The translations under genes and the position numbers were made by a program. The notes beneath the pieces are model-generated. The model was not told the origin of the DNA. It was given only the letters and a program-made list of their open reading frames with translations, and made no database searches. A stretch of 64,000 bases of DNA from Dipteris shenzhenensis (taxonomy: Eukaryota; Polypodiophyta; Polypodiopsida; Gleicheniales): the NCBI GenBank assembly GCA_047967505.1, contig CM106540.1; one strand, given 5' to 3'. Below, in pieces: positions 53,834 through 64,000 of this stretch (positions within the stretch are counted from its first letter, which is position 1; every line of letters begins with the position of its first letter).

Positions 53834-55500
53834 TCATACAACAGGTGGGAGAGAAAGTACTCTATCCCTAGCCTCAACAATGTGGCAAAAAAGCCATGGT
53901 GGTGGTCTAAAATGCCACGACATCCCAAAAGGGGTCAAATGAAAAAATAATGAGCAGTCCCATGTCCTCATGAAGGATAAAAGTCTCCCACGAGCTGCCA
54001 AAGAGGTGCCTGTACACCGCTCCCACAGACTCCTGAGAGTGAAGATATTCTCCGCCCAAATGGAAGCAAGAGTGTCAGCCTCTGTGCATAAATGGCCCCC
54101 AAGGACAAAAGAACAACGCGAACACCATATCCGCCATAGGGTAATACTAGAAATCACCTCCCAGGCTGACCCTGCAGGTGAAGTAGGCCTGGAATCCTGA
54201 GCTGGTACTGGTACCAAAAGTAAGTCCTGCGGCTCCATGATGCTAACATCTGTGGGACCTCGTCTCTGGCGACACTGCATGAAGAAACCGTGGTCTCCTG
54301 GCTTTGACTCATAGAGGGCAAAGGCTCCAAATCCTCTCCCCCAAAGGGCAGCGCCCCATGTCATCAGAAAAGGACTCAGATGTAACATATGAGAACATCC
54401 TGAAGATACCTGTCCAAACCACTCTAGAACTGGGGCAGCTCCATAAACAATGCTTACTAGATTCCTTTGCAAGCTGACAACGCATACACAAGGAGAGTCT
54501 ACCCATCTGCTGAAGCCAAGCACCCACAGGTATACCCCTATGAATAGTGAGCAAAAGAAAGTAGGAGACTTTCTTGGCTCTACTGATGCCCCAAAAGTGA
54601 GTCGAGTAGCTCAGCAAGAGCTCTGCAGTAAGTCCCTGTGCGTGCCAATGCTGTGAGGCAGATGGTAGGTGATGAGAGTCTCTTTGCTGAATCCTGTAAC
54701 CTGCCCTTGTTGAGTACTGGAAAAAAGAAAGAGGACGAGCACCTGCCACCGGAGCAGGCCACGCCCACTCACCTGGGTCCCAGTCGAGCTCCGCAAGAGG
54801 TCGACCCTGAAAGATCCAAAGTCTCCATCTAGGATCCTCTGCAATGGTCAACCTGGAAGGATCTGTGGCCCATTCCTTACCAAGGCAACCAATGACCCTG
54901 ACTCTCTGCCAAAGGAGCTCCTGTCGATCCAGGGGCTGAGTGGGATACAATCTGTGAGAGGAGTCCGTCTCAAAATAAGTAAACGGTGCCGGTCCTAAAC
55001 GAACTCCAATGCATAGCCCAGCCTCACTAAAACAACCTGACCAAGTAGAGATGGGATGAACATAGGCTGGATCTGTAAGCATATCCCTCCACCCCTGAGG
55101 AATAGCTCTCATGATCAGTAATCTGGTGGCAGCAATCTGTCCAAGTAGCCCATGTTTATCTCTGATCTCCTCCTCTGACATCTCCACACCTCCTCTGAAC
55201 CAATCTCCGACTGTCACAACCCCCTGAGCATGCCATCTGGCCAAGGGAGTCCTAAGTTCTGTACCAGGGGAAGATCCCTGATACCAAACCAGGGGGTTAT
55301 GATATAGTGGATGTCGGGCAATTTCCTTTCTGGAGGAGGGAACTGCTCTGATGAGGTGTTGTCGAAAAAGATCCCATATCTGAATAAGCCTTTTCACAAG
55401 TGGTGAGGAAGGCTGAGAATGCTGGTCCATCAGGAAGATCCACTTGACTCTATATGCCCACTGGCCTACTGCTCTGGGGGTGCACTGGTGAATCCCATGT
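53834..55500 (-). pseudogene. LINE ORF2 C-terminal region
   Basis: Frame 55541-54309 (first residues belong to the foreign block junction) has HSQPSSPLVKRLIQIWDLFR, then a zinc-type CMRCQLAKESSKHCLWSC near its end. The frame then shifts to 54523-53834, with WEVISSITLWRIWCSRCSF and WLFCHIVEA at the end. It matches the tail layout of the other L1-type copies. Confidence 0.8.
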
Positions 55501-55912
55501 CCCTCCAAACATCCAGTAATGAGGGGCCAACAGTGTCCCAAAAGAACTTGTAGAATTCTGCAGGTAGCCCATCTTCCCCAGGTGTTTTGCCATCAGCCAT
55601 TGCAAAAGCAGCCTCTTTAAGTTCTTGAAGGGAGAGGTCTATTTCCAACTGATTTCTATCTAAGTTGGATACAGAGGTTTGTCTGGCTTCATGGCACCTA
55701 TTTCTAGCCTCTAGGACCTTGTTGTCTGTTAAGTCCACTGTGCTTAAAAGGTTTTTGAAGAGACTGACTATGATCTCCATATTTTCTACTTCTGATTTAA
55801 CCAATTCCCCATCATCCTTCTGGAACAAAGGGATTTCCTCATGATTTCTCTTTTTTTTTAATCCTTTTGAAGTTCTCCTTAGTCGGTCTGTCTATCTTAC
55901 CTTCCCACCAAT
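55500..55912 (-). mobile_element. foreign LINE EN-RT block inside ORF2
   Basis: The minus-strand frame reads FQKDDGELVKSEVENMEIIV, NLLSTVDLTDNKVLEARN and KTPGEDGLPAEFYKFFWDTV. This is the beginning of a LINE reverse transcriptase domain, out of order here because it sits behind the host LINE's own RT. Wording differs clearly from the host copy (GKDGLSPLLFELF). Confidence 0.8.
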
Positions 55913-55914
55913 CC

Positions 55915-57310
55915 CTAAAGTAGACCTTGCAGTAGGAACTGCTTCCACGGCTGATCTCCTAGAGTCAAACCTCTAACAAGAAGTTTGACTAAAAGGGCCC
56001 TGCTCTGCATCTCAGGATCAAGAACTCCAAGTCCTCCCTGCGAGGCGGGTAAAGTGATAGTATCCCATGAAACCCTGGCCCTAGTGTCCTCAGAACCATC
56101 ACCACCACTCCACAGGAAGTTCTGGAGCAATCTCCTCACCTGACGCATCGAGTCAGCATGAAAGTACCAACATGACGCAACGTACCACATAGCTTCCTCC
56201 GGATGCTCTCAAGAACTGGGGCAAGCTGTTGTGTCGGGGACACCTCAATGCCAACCTGAAAGCCTAGATATCTCGTGGAGGTGCCTCTGGGAATCCAAAC
56301 AAAGCCTCTGTCTCCTCCCCATGCTAGTGTATCCTGCTGAGCTCTTGTCCAGATGCCTTTTGATTTGTTCCAATTGACAAGTCCCCCTGAGGCTAGGCAG
56401 AACTTGTCAATTGAATCCGCAGCAGTAGCAAGACTATATGCATCTCCTTTGACTGTCAGTGCCGTATCATCAGTAAACTCAGTGTCCAAAAGCTCCTGCT
56501 CTTGCTGGATAGGCAGATGGAGGCCCAAAGTGCCATGACTGGTAGCCTGCATAAAGTATCCCATAGCCTCCGCTACGAAAAGGAAAAGGTAAGGTGCAAG
56601 CGGGCATCCCTGACGTACCGATCTGGATAGCTGAAAAGCCGGTCCTCTGCCTCCACAAACCATCATCTTGCTAGAAGAGTGGGAGTAAAGCGAGGAGACC
56701 CAAGAAATCCATCTATCACTGAAGCCTAGCCTCCTCATAGTGCCCTCCAAGAAACCCTAGTCCACCCTATCATAAGCCTTCTCAAAATCGAGGAGAAGAA
56801 CTGCAATCTCTTGCTGACTCTCCTTCGCCCAGTGAGTGGCCTCCCAAAAAGTGAAGATGTTATCCAAGATACTCCGATCTTGGACAAATCCTGTCTGAGT
56901 AGCTCTAATGATATCTGGCAACATAGGCTTTAGGTGAAGAGCCAAGGTCTTCGCTAGGATCTTGTAGGCTGTCCCTAGAAGTGTAATGGGTCTCCAATTA
57001 CGTAGGACTGTCTTGTCTCCCCCTTTCGGGATGAGACAAATCATACCTGTGCATAATGTCTCGCCCAAAGATCCTGTATCAAGAGCCTCTGAAAAGGCAG
57101 AGAGTAGATGAGGCCCAATCGTATCCCAAAGAGCTCAAAAAGAAGTGGCGACAAACCGTCCTTCCCCGGGCATCTGTCTTTGGGCAGCTCATGTAACGCA
57201 TCCGTGATCTCCAGGAGTGATAGTGGGCTATCCAAAACATGACTCATCCTGTCTGTGACCATCAGGGGGACATGGCTCCAAATCTCCTCTCTGGCTCTGA
57301 TCATCTCCAC
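55915..57310 (-). pseudogene. LINE ORF2 reverse transcriptase
   Basis: It reads [100 protein letters not shown] and ELLDTEFTDDTALTV. The catalytic YADD is changed to FTDD. After the thumb comes LLQNFLWSGGDGSEDTRARV and GGLGVLDPEMQSRALL. Three frames. Confidence 0.85.
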
Positions 57311-57382
57311 GGAGACTGGATCGGCAGTGTAAAGAGTGGAATAGAAGTCAGAAATGATCTCAACAAGACGGTGAGGGTCTGT

Positions 57383-57849
57383 CTAAAGAGACCTGGCCTC
57401 ATCCACAAGTCTACGAAGACTGTCCGAAGAGTATCTCTGACCCACTGCCCTGAAAAACTCTCTAGAGCATCTATCCCCTTTCTGAATCCAGAAAGTCTGC
57501 TGAGAGTAAAACCTGAACTGGGCCCTCCTGCCTTGAATCTCCTCTAGTCTCTCCTGAGCCTCCGAAAGCTGCCCTCTGATGAAACTCCTTCCCTCGTGCC
57601 ATCCGCTTGGCTCCAATAAGTCCGGCTCTGGCCTCTGAGTAAGGATCTGCATTTGTCAATCCTGTCCTGGGAGAGCTTATGCTCCTGGATAAGCACAATG
57701 TCTGGAGGGGACCCTGAGGAAATAAACCGAAGGGAGTCCCTAAGCAACTACAATCTAGGAACTCCCAATCTACGACCATCTGCATCTGAGGTAAATCTGC
57801 GGCCGTTCAGTCCTCTCACATTCCAAGAAATGATGGACAACCTAGACAT
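57383..57849 (-). pseudogene. LINE ORF2 start with endonuclease deletion
   Basis: ATG 57849 begins MSRLSIISWNVRGLNGRRF, TAG at about 57750, then DIVLIQEHKLSQDRIDKC. At SQADGTREG (about 57590) the frame passes directly into EN-RT linker sequence (SFIRGQLSEAQERLEEIQG, then FWIQKGDRCSREFF). About 230 residues with the Y, D-F-N and SDH motifs are absent. Confidence 0.8.
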
Positions 57850-58096
57850 CGGATGGAAGTGAGGGTGTGCCAGTGGCAACGGCACAAAACTCTCTCTCTG
57901 ACGGCGCAATCCAAAGTCGGTCTCTGATCAAACTCCAAATCTGCCCCAACTCATGTAAAATGGCTCCATCCAAGGGAATAGTACTCTGGCGCGAACCAAG
58001 GAGCTGAAAGTCAAATCAACCAGCACTCCTGGGCAAATCAAAGTCTCCCTGAATCTCAAAGAACAGAAACAGAAAGGCCCTGCGACCGAAGCCAGA

Positions 58097-59263
58097 TCAA
58101 AGAGTCCTAGGGCAAGAATGAATTTGCGAGCCGACAAAATAGTGAACCGATGAAAACTGAGTCATGCTCATAAGCTGTCTAGCAATCTCGCTGTCAAGTA
58201 ACTCAGCTGACCAGCTTTCGCTCCCCCGAGATCGAAAGCTACCTGCGGAGAAACGAAGAACATGCCCCTCTCTGGAGAGAGTAGCTGATCCCAAGTACTC
58301 CTCTACCTCCTCTGACCGTTTGCAAAACACCGGTAGAAGCTCCAATCGAGTGAGGGAGTCTGTGATAACCCCTCGAGCCAAAAAGGGCCAAAACTCAATG
58401 GGCAGATCTCTGTCAACCATCTTGGGGTCAGGTCTAGGGGTCAGAAGAGCTGAAAAGGGCTGAGCCGTCCTGACTCTGCTCCTGGAATAGGTGAGAGGGA
58501 GAGGCAGAATCTGCGACGAGGTGCCTGTCCGCATGGGTGACTGAAACTCTCGCTCTATCTCATTTGCTAGGATCTCCCAATCCTCACGCCTGTCTGGGTA
58601 CTGAGCAAAATCTGTGACCGCACTCGCAAAAGATCTGGATACACCAGGAGTGAAAAGCTGCGAGGACGAGGCTGTGCTGGGAGGGCTGTCCAAACGGACA
58701 CTCCGCATAGTAACAAAGGAAGGTACTGTGCGACGGGGCTGTGAAAGGGGTCTCGAGGGAACCTCGTACAGGCGCATGAGATCCTGGGACGGGCTTTGAC
58801 TCTGACCCGTGTCGTAAAAAACCACTCTCTCAACGGGCTGCTGGGGAGAGGCGTCCATCACCATAACTGCAGCCTGAGCAGTCTCCTGCTGAATAACTGT
58901 CTCCGTAACCAATATCTGAACCTTCGAGGTAGTGGTGTCTAGAGTCATCAAATCCTGAACTACTGTCTCCTGCTCAGTGAGAAGACCTGCCTGTGGATGG
59001 TCCTCTGCATCTCCCCTTTTCGGGGTCTCCTGCACATGTATCTCGACTCCCTGATCTACCGTCTCCTGCACAGTGTCAAGACCTGCCTGCGGGTGGTTCT
59101 GTACAACTCCCCTTTCCAGGGTCTCCTGCACATGTGACTTGACTCCCTGAGCGACCGTCTCCTGCACCATGTCAAGACCTGCCTGCGGATGGTCCTCTGC
59201 ATCTCCCCTTTCTGGGGTCTCCTCTAGCCGAGATAGCATGACCTCGGAAAGATCGGTGGGCAT
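58097..59263 (-). pseudogene. LINE ORF1 C-terminal part with 96-bp repeats
   Basis: This long open frame starts inside the truncated LTR, so its first residues ([11 protein letters not shown]) are not LINE. It carries about two and a half copies of a 32-residue repeat (QETPERGDAEDHPQAGLD, VQETVAQGVKSH). The rest is Ser/Pro-rich with a final folded-looking part (LPIEFWPFLARGVITDSLTR, VHYFVGSQIH). The zinc knuckle remnant lies across the LTR at 59460-59590 (CRICRSFAHFARGYPKKK, last Cys replaced by Tyr). Confidence 0.7.
58958..59225 (-). repeat. 96-bp tandem repeat within ORF1
   Basis: GACCTGCCTG recurs at 58984, 59080 and 59176, a 96-bp period (32 codons), the third unit cut by the LTR junction at about 59221. 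Confidence 0.9.
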
Positions 59264-59460
59264 TTTCCCTTAGATGACCGACTTTTGTAATATTTTATAT
59301 GCGTAAATAAATTGGTCAAGGGAAGTAACTGCCAAGGTCCTAGATGAGGGTGTATTGGCATCGACTAGGTGGTTCTGAGTGCTCAGGCCTAGGTGCACCT
59401 AAATGCGTAAGAATGCCAAGTGGCAAATGTTTTAATTGTGCCCCAAGAGAGGGGTAAATG
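59221..59460 (+). repeat. truncated third copy of the nested gypsy LTR
   Basis: From CTCTAGCCGAGATAGC to GAGAGGGGTAAATGG it follows the first ~240 bp of the LTRs at 8409 and 13646. The first seven bases and the last half are missing, and no target duplication is seen, so it is a deletion remnant rather than a clean solo LTR. It sits inside the antisense LINE ORF1. Confidence 0.88.
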
Positions 59461-59590
59461 GAAGGATTCTTGGGCCTTGTCTTCTTCTTTGGGTAGCCTC
59501 TAGCGAAATGCGCAAAGGACCTACATATCCGACAATGATTGTGCTTGCCAGCAGCCTCGACTCTTCGCCAAAACATGGGTCAGACATGAT

Positions 59591-59870
59591 GACCCCAACT
59601 TTGGAACGCCATCATACTCGATGACGGATAAATCATGGATAAATCATACTCGATGACGGATATCCTCTGCTATGGATGACGGATAAATCATGGAGGGGGG
59701 GATCTATGTGACTAGCCCAAAAGAGGCTCCAATTTGTGGCGAGGAGTCGATGATAAACTTGAGGCAAACCGGGGAATATTGACTGTTCACCTGGCAGAAA
59801 ACAAGGGGAGAAAAAGAGAGAAAGTATAGTGCCATTTGGCAAGTGCACATAAGATATAAAACATGCGTAA
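59591..59870. repeat. short tandem words and junction sequence
   Basis: Between 59605 and 59700 GATGACGGATAAATCATGG-type words occur three times with variation. The rest is unassigned junction DNA before the sense LINE. Confidence 0.6.
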
Positions 59871-61720
59871 ATACCATGAGGGACATCTCCAAAATGCGGG
59901 ATGGTGATATTGAAAACTTACAGAAAATGCTTGGGGGCAGCAAAGAGGTAGATATTGATGCCATCAAAACAGGAAGTGGGTGCTTCGTTGGAAGAAGAAA
60001 TGAATAAATGGAGATCAGAAATGCACTTACAAATGGTGATCCGAATTGGTAAGATGTTAGAGGAAATGATCCGTATGGTCGAAGCCAAAACCAGCCACCA
60101 TACATTGATGATCAAGGAACTAGAAATGCAGATTGCCAAGCTCAAGGATGAAAATGAACTACTAAAAGCTCGCACTCCACTTGAAGAATGAGGAGCTGAA
60201 TATGCTGAAAATAGAAAATGAAATGCTAAAGAAAGAGATGGCTGCCTTACGTATGACAATCCAAGGGAAACATGAGGAGTTTTCTAAACAGATAGATAGA
60301 GGGAAGGCTGAGATGAAGAATGGAGAGAAGTGGTCAGTAATGGCAAAGCAGCCCCAACAAAGAAAGAGTTTATTTCCGATGCCCTAGAGGAAGAGAAGAG
60401 AAGAAATAGTAAAGCGCTAAATGTTCTCGTTAGAGACCTCACAGTTGGGAACTCTGCAATGGCGGATGCTGAAGCTTTGATCACTAAGATGGGGGTCAAT
60501 CTTACCTTCGAGGCAGCTTCGAGGGTAGGAAAGGATGATGCACCAAGGAGACCTTGATTTGAGATTTCGGACACTAGCAGACTGGTCTACCTTCATGAGT
60601 GTGAGGGCAGCTCTGAAGGAGACTAGAACATACTTGGAGGATGATCTGAAGCTCTTACAACAAGAATACAGATGGAGGGGATGACTTGAGTGTTGGCTGC
60701 GAGGCAAGAAGGAAAATGGGCTGTATATAGAGAAAGGGCAGAAGAGGTGGTGGGCACACTTATGCATATGATGTTCCGATGCAGGCACCACCGAACATGT
60801 CATCTATGCCCAGGCCCACTACCTGTCACTTGTTCAATACACAGAATGTACGGGCTGCACTCCGTTGGCTACACAACCGGAAAGCACAAGATCATGAGGG
60901 CCTATGGCCTGAGCATTTCGCACATGGGCAGGAGGTCTTAGCATCGGTTCCAGGCTCCAGCACAAATATTCAACCATGCTGTATGCCATGGCTTCCCACT
61001 GGCTTGAAGCACCATCACTATTGTATTGATATACAAGGTAGGAGACCCCATTGATACTGGGAACTACTGCACCCTCATGGCTGGCCACACATCGGCCAAG
61101 ATTTATGGATCGGTACTAGAGAGGGAGATCAACAGTCATAAGAGGCACGGGGGCAGCGGGCACTAGGGCTGGCAGGTTTCCAGAGGCAGCATTCCACTCT
61201 AGATCACGTCTTCATTTTGAGGGCTATCATTGAGGAGGCGAAGTCCAAACACCAGAAATTCTACTCTTGCTTCGTAGACTTTCGGAAGGCTTTCGACACC
61301 GTCCCACAATCCCGCATGATTAGGAGACTATAGGAGATGCAGATCTGAGAGATTTGGGGTGTGATGAGTCTATATGAGTTTGTCAGAGGGAGAGTTCGTG
61401 TGTCAGGTGGTTTGTTGGATTGGGTTGAGAGCACGATAGGGGTGAAGCAGGGCTGCCCCCTCTCACTGACTCCTTCCGGACTCTACATTGATGAGATCAC
61501 ATCTTTCATGGACCGCCTAGGGAGCATAGGATCACTTCAGGCTGACCTCATGAGATATAGTGCAGTCCTACACATACTTGGGAGCAGTTTTCACAGGACC
61601 CACCTCACGATGTCTGAAACCCAAACCAGACCTCAAGAACAACTTTTTGCCCTGGTTAACAGCAAGTCAACACCTTCCATATAAATTTGCAATTCACTAT
61701 TGGCACCCTGGGACAAATTG
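59870..61720 (+). mobile_element. coiled-coil LINE, sense, two internal deletions
   Basis: ORF1 pieces (59955-60690) carry [55 protein letters not shown] and RTYLEDDLKLLQQE, matching the antisense copy at 46-47 kb. At about 60765 the sequence jumps into the RT linker (VPMQAPPNMSSMPRPTTCHL), with the whole endonuclease missing. RT pieces run to 61548 ([34 protein letters not shown]) and then jump to QSYTYLGAVFTGP, losing YADD. Confidence 0.8.
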
Positions 61721-62640
61721 CAATCAATGTAGGACTCCTTTGAAATCGCAGTACCTGGGTTTGGATGGCTTGTGCTGGAAATTCCGTACACTCCTTGGGA
61801 AACGTGCTGAAGCTGTGGGAATCAAATTGTCATCAAGATACAGTGCTGGGAGAGAAGGGTAAGGAGCAATATACAACACTAGGGCCCATAAATAAGGGCT
61901 GAATCCCCCCAAAGGTCTTTATTTCCTTAGAATAAGGCTTTGTACAACTGGGTCTCACAAGAGCATGGACTGAGTACAATTTGTGTGATCTAGAGCCCTG
62001 AGGCTCTTATTTTATAGACTTAGCCTCCAACCCGAAAGCAAGAGCTTTCTAATAAGCTGGGGCGAGCTTTTAGCTTTTCTTAACCCTAAACTCAGAAAGC
62101 TGAGCTTTTCCCTAAAAAGCAAAATCATAGTCAATCGAATACAAACTGAAACTGAAACTGAATGAAATCAATCTCGGAGCTGAGACTCAGAAACCAAAGC
62201 CCGGCACAGCGGTGGCTCTCTAGGGAGCTGTGAAGATATCTCAAATCTGCCTCTGTCGAGCTGTCTCACACTATGGCAGGGAACGCGGCTCCTTGATCTC
62301 TAAACCCTCTAGGCTATGTCCAAAGTGACCCCTCATCTCTGTCGGTACCCTTTCAGGAAACCTGTGATAGGTCAGACCACAATAGAGTGTGCTCTGGGCG
62401 CTCTCTATCTCGTGCGTGGTCTCTGCGTCCCTCTCACTATGACACCGTGTCGGCTCTCTCTGCTGAGCCAGGCTGCCCTCATATCAGCTAACAACTCCTC
62501 CTCTACTCCGCTATGTCCTGAAGCTGAATCAGATGTATTAAAGTCTGTAACGCATCATTGTGCCCAGTCAGCCTCTGTATCATGTGGCCTAGCCGCCTCC
62601 TGCTGCTCTCTGATCAATCATAGTAGTGTATCCCTGTGCC
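61721..62640. other. unassigned repeat-like sequence
   Basis: No domain. The minus strand has a TATA-like CTATAAAATAAGAG (about 62008-62021), which could belong to an LTR, but no ends were found. Confidence 0.25.
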
Positions 62641-62840
62641 GGCGCATTTCCATCAGATAGAGCCCAATGCAAACCTGGTCATGGAAATGGATCAGTAGTG
62701 AGAGTGGACCGCAGCCACTTCCCTCCAAGTAGAGACAGTGGTAGCGCCCCCGGATCTCATACTAGGCTAGGCAAGGACAAAGAAAATGCGCCTCTGTCTC
62801 AACCATCCTCAATGTACATAGCATGCAATCCTGAGCTCAG
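62640..62840 (-). mobile_element. LINE 3' fragment, antisense
   Basis: CATCAGATAGAGCCCAATGC and GACAAAGAAAATGCGCCTCTGTCTC-type wording parallels 42535-42605 at the 3' end of the coiled-coil LINE. Short truncated copy. Confidence 0.55.
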
Positions 62841-63159
62841 TAGAGCAACATAGATTAGATTAGCCCTTTGCTCCAGCCCATTGAGGCTTGCATGAGTCAT
62901 CTTTTTGTGCACTTTGTCCCATAGGCCTGCGAGGCCTGCCGTGGACATTAATACATCTTTCTTTCTTATGTATGGATGCCATTTATGAGCATGATTATGG
63001 GTTTTTCTTTTGTATTCGTCATGGGTGTTGATGCTTGCTTAGGGGCTCCACCCCTCAGCTCATTGTATTAGTATAGACCATTTGGTCTTCCAAAAACTTT
63101 TAATAAACTTTCTTTCATTCATTCTTTCTTTCTCCTATCCTCCTTCCTCCTCCTAAGAG

Positions 63160-63160
<1 letters not shown>
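62841..63160 (+). other. possible LINE 3' tail, sense
   Basis: It ends in TTTAATAAACTTTCTTTCATTCATTCTT, an AATAAA signal followed by a TTCA-type simple tail. This is suggestive only. Confidence 0.3.
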
Positions 63161-63219
<59 letters not shown>

Positions 63220-63320
63220 TCCCTACCCCATCTCCTTCCTTCTCCCCTTCCTCTCTCTCCCTTCGGTGCATTCTACCCCCTTTCTCTCATCTGCCCCGAC
63301 CCCTTTTCTACATTTTCCAT
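63161..63320. repeat. CT microsatellite and pyrimidine-rich tract
   Basis: A CT dinucleotide run (about 63168-63205) with pyrimidine-rich surroundings to about 63320. Confidence 0.9.
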
Positions 63321-63324
63321 ATTT

Positions 63325-63740
63325 AAGTTTGTGAACTTAGAGATGCGATCAAACTCATCTTCTGGTCGAAGATGTCTTCTTTGAATACTTGTTTGAAGTC
63401 AGCCCACATTTTAGATTTCTCCTTTAACTTACATCACCATGCTAATGCATTACCTTTTGACATCCCTTGTGCCATTTGAATCTTAAGTGCATTAAAAAAA
63501 GGGATGGAAGAAGGAGTGTACGTGCGGTCAGTTCAGCCATGCATCAATGTGTTCAGGAATACACTCCTCCTTCTCACCTGTGAAGGTCTCATGTGCTTAG
63601 GATGATGCATGGGTACACTCCCACCGGCTCCTGTTGCCAAGCCCGTAACTGTGGCTTGCAGCACTGCATTTGTCTGTGTTTGTGTGTTGAGGCGTGCTTC
63701 TTGGGTTGGGAACAGATCCTTCCGTTCCTTCACTTGTGTT
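63325..63740 (-). pseudogene. gypsy gag remnant, antisense
   Basis: Minus-strand frames give GEKEECIPEHIDAWLN, then ALKIQMAQGMSKGNALAWWC, KLKEKSKMWADFKQVFKEDI and FDQKMSLIAS. The A..WW.......W..FK..F pattern is the retrotransposon Gag core. Several frame changes. Confidence 0.6.
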
Positions 63741-64000
63741 TCGCTTGTTGCTCCTTTATCTTGAGATAGTTTTCACTGAAATCAATCTCATCACCCCCTC
63801 TCCGCGAGGCTCTTCAAGTGGAGGCATGTGGCTGCAGCTTCCTCGTACATGGGGCTTCCTTTAGCAATGGGTAGGAGAGTAGGAGAGGGGTGTGAAGGCA
63901 GAAAGAGAGGAAATAAATCTGCAAATAGGTGAGAGAATAGAGAAGAGAGAGCAGGCTGGGATTTGCACAGAATTGTGATCCAATTAACAATTGAAATGAT
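63741..64000. other. right window end, no gene seen
   Basis: Purine-rich toward the end (AGAGAATAGAGAAGAGAGAG). Likely leader of the antisense gag-bearing element; not proven. Confidence 0.25.

Larger units (their letters stand above)
53790..59590 (-). mobile_element. L1-type LINE, antisense, chimeric and EN-deleted
   Basis: Minus-strand order: ORF1 (59590-58097, interrupted by a truncated LTR), ORF2 start (57849), reverse transcriptase (57310-55915), a foreign LINE block (about 55910-55500), and the C-terminal region to the 3' end (53790). Most of the endonuclease is missing (gap near 57590). The 3' end is without a clear poly(A), only ATTTTTATTTT. Confidence 0.85.

Noticed and set aside
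53970-54200. Plus-strand ORFs opposite LINE ORF2 (also at 20347, 36645 and 46092)
   Set aside because: Shadow frames of the antisense LINE coding strands; no domain and no codon logic.
1-64000. Search by eye for tRNA, rRNA and snoRNA genes
   Set aside because: Only retroelement primer sites matching the tRNA-Met 3' end were found; no complete cloverleaf or rRNA core was recognised.

Overview
The window is nuclear DNA from a land plant with a very large, repeat-rich genome. A fern or gymnosperm is my best guess, from intron size and the density of LINE and LTR elements; nothing here fixes the species. There is no operon structure, CRISPR array or recognisable tRNA/rRNA gene.

The host content is one plus-strand gene split into short exons. 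Eight consecutive exons can be traced between 5185 and 52178 (940 coding bases in 46,994 bp). Every junction is GT-AG and every reading phase joins. The product is a GRAM-domain protein that most resembles plant VAD1 (VASCULAR ASSOCIATED DEATH 1, GRAM plus VASt). The complete GRAM domain is spread over exons 2 to 6. Exons 7 and 8 encode the acidic linker before VASt. The VASt and C-terminal exons were not found and are expected beyond the right edge. Intron 2 (18.7 kb), intron 4 (25.0 kb) and the open intron 8 (at least 11.8 kb) are packed with transposable elements; introns 1, 3, 5, 6 and 7 are 0.1 to 1.4 kb.

Layout. 1-5184: upstream flank with a decayed coiled-coil reading frame, a copia leader/gag remnant and microsatellites. 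5185-5873: exons 1 and 2. 5874-24555 (intron 2): a gypsy integrase remnant, LINE pieces, a complete Ty3/gypsy chromovirus-like element (8409-14103, 458-bp LTRs, 5-bp target duplication) nested in a LINE, a copia LTR, and an almost complete antisense LINE (about 18.38-24.0 kb). 24556-24781: exons 3 and 4. 24782-49801 (intron 4): a tandem duplication, antisense LINEs, three gypsy fragments, and a second LINE type with a coiled-coil ORF1. 49802-52178: exons 5 to 8. 52179-64000 (intron 8): further LINEs, including one with a foreign LINE block inside ORF2, a truncated third copy of the chromovirus LTR, and an internally deleted sense copy of the coiled-coil LINE.

All element reading frames carry stops, frameshifts or deletions, so none looks able to move by itself, although the LINE at 18.4-24 kb is close to intact. 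Most long LINE copies lie antisense to the host gene.
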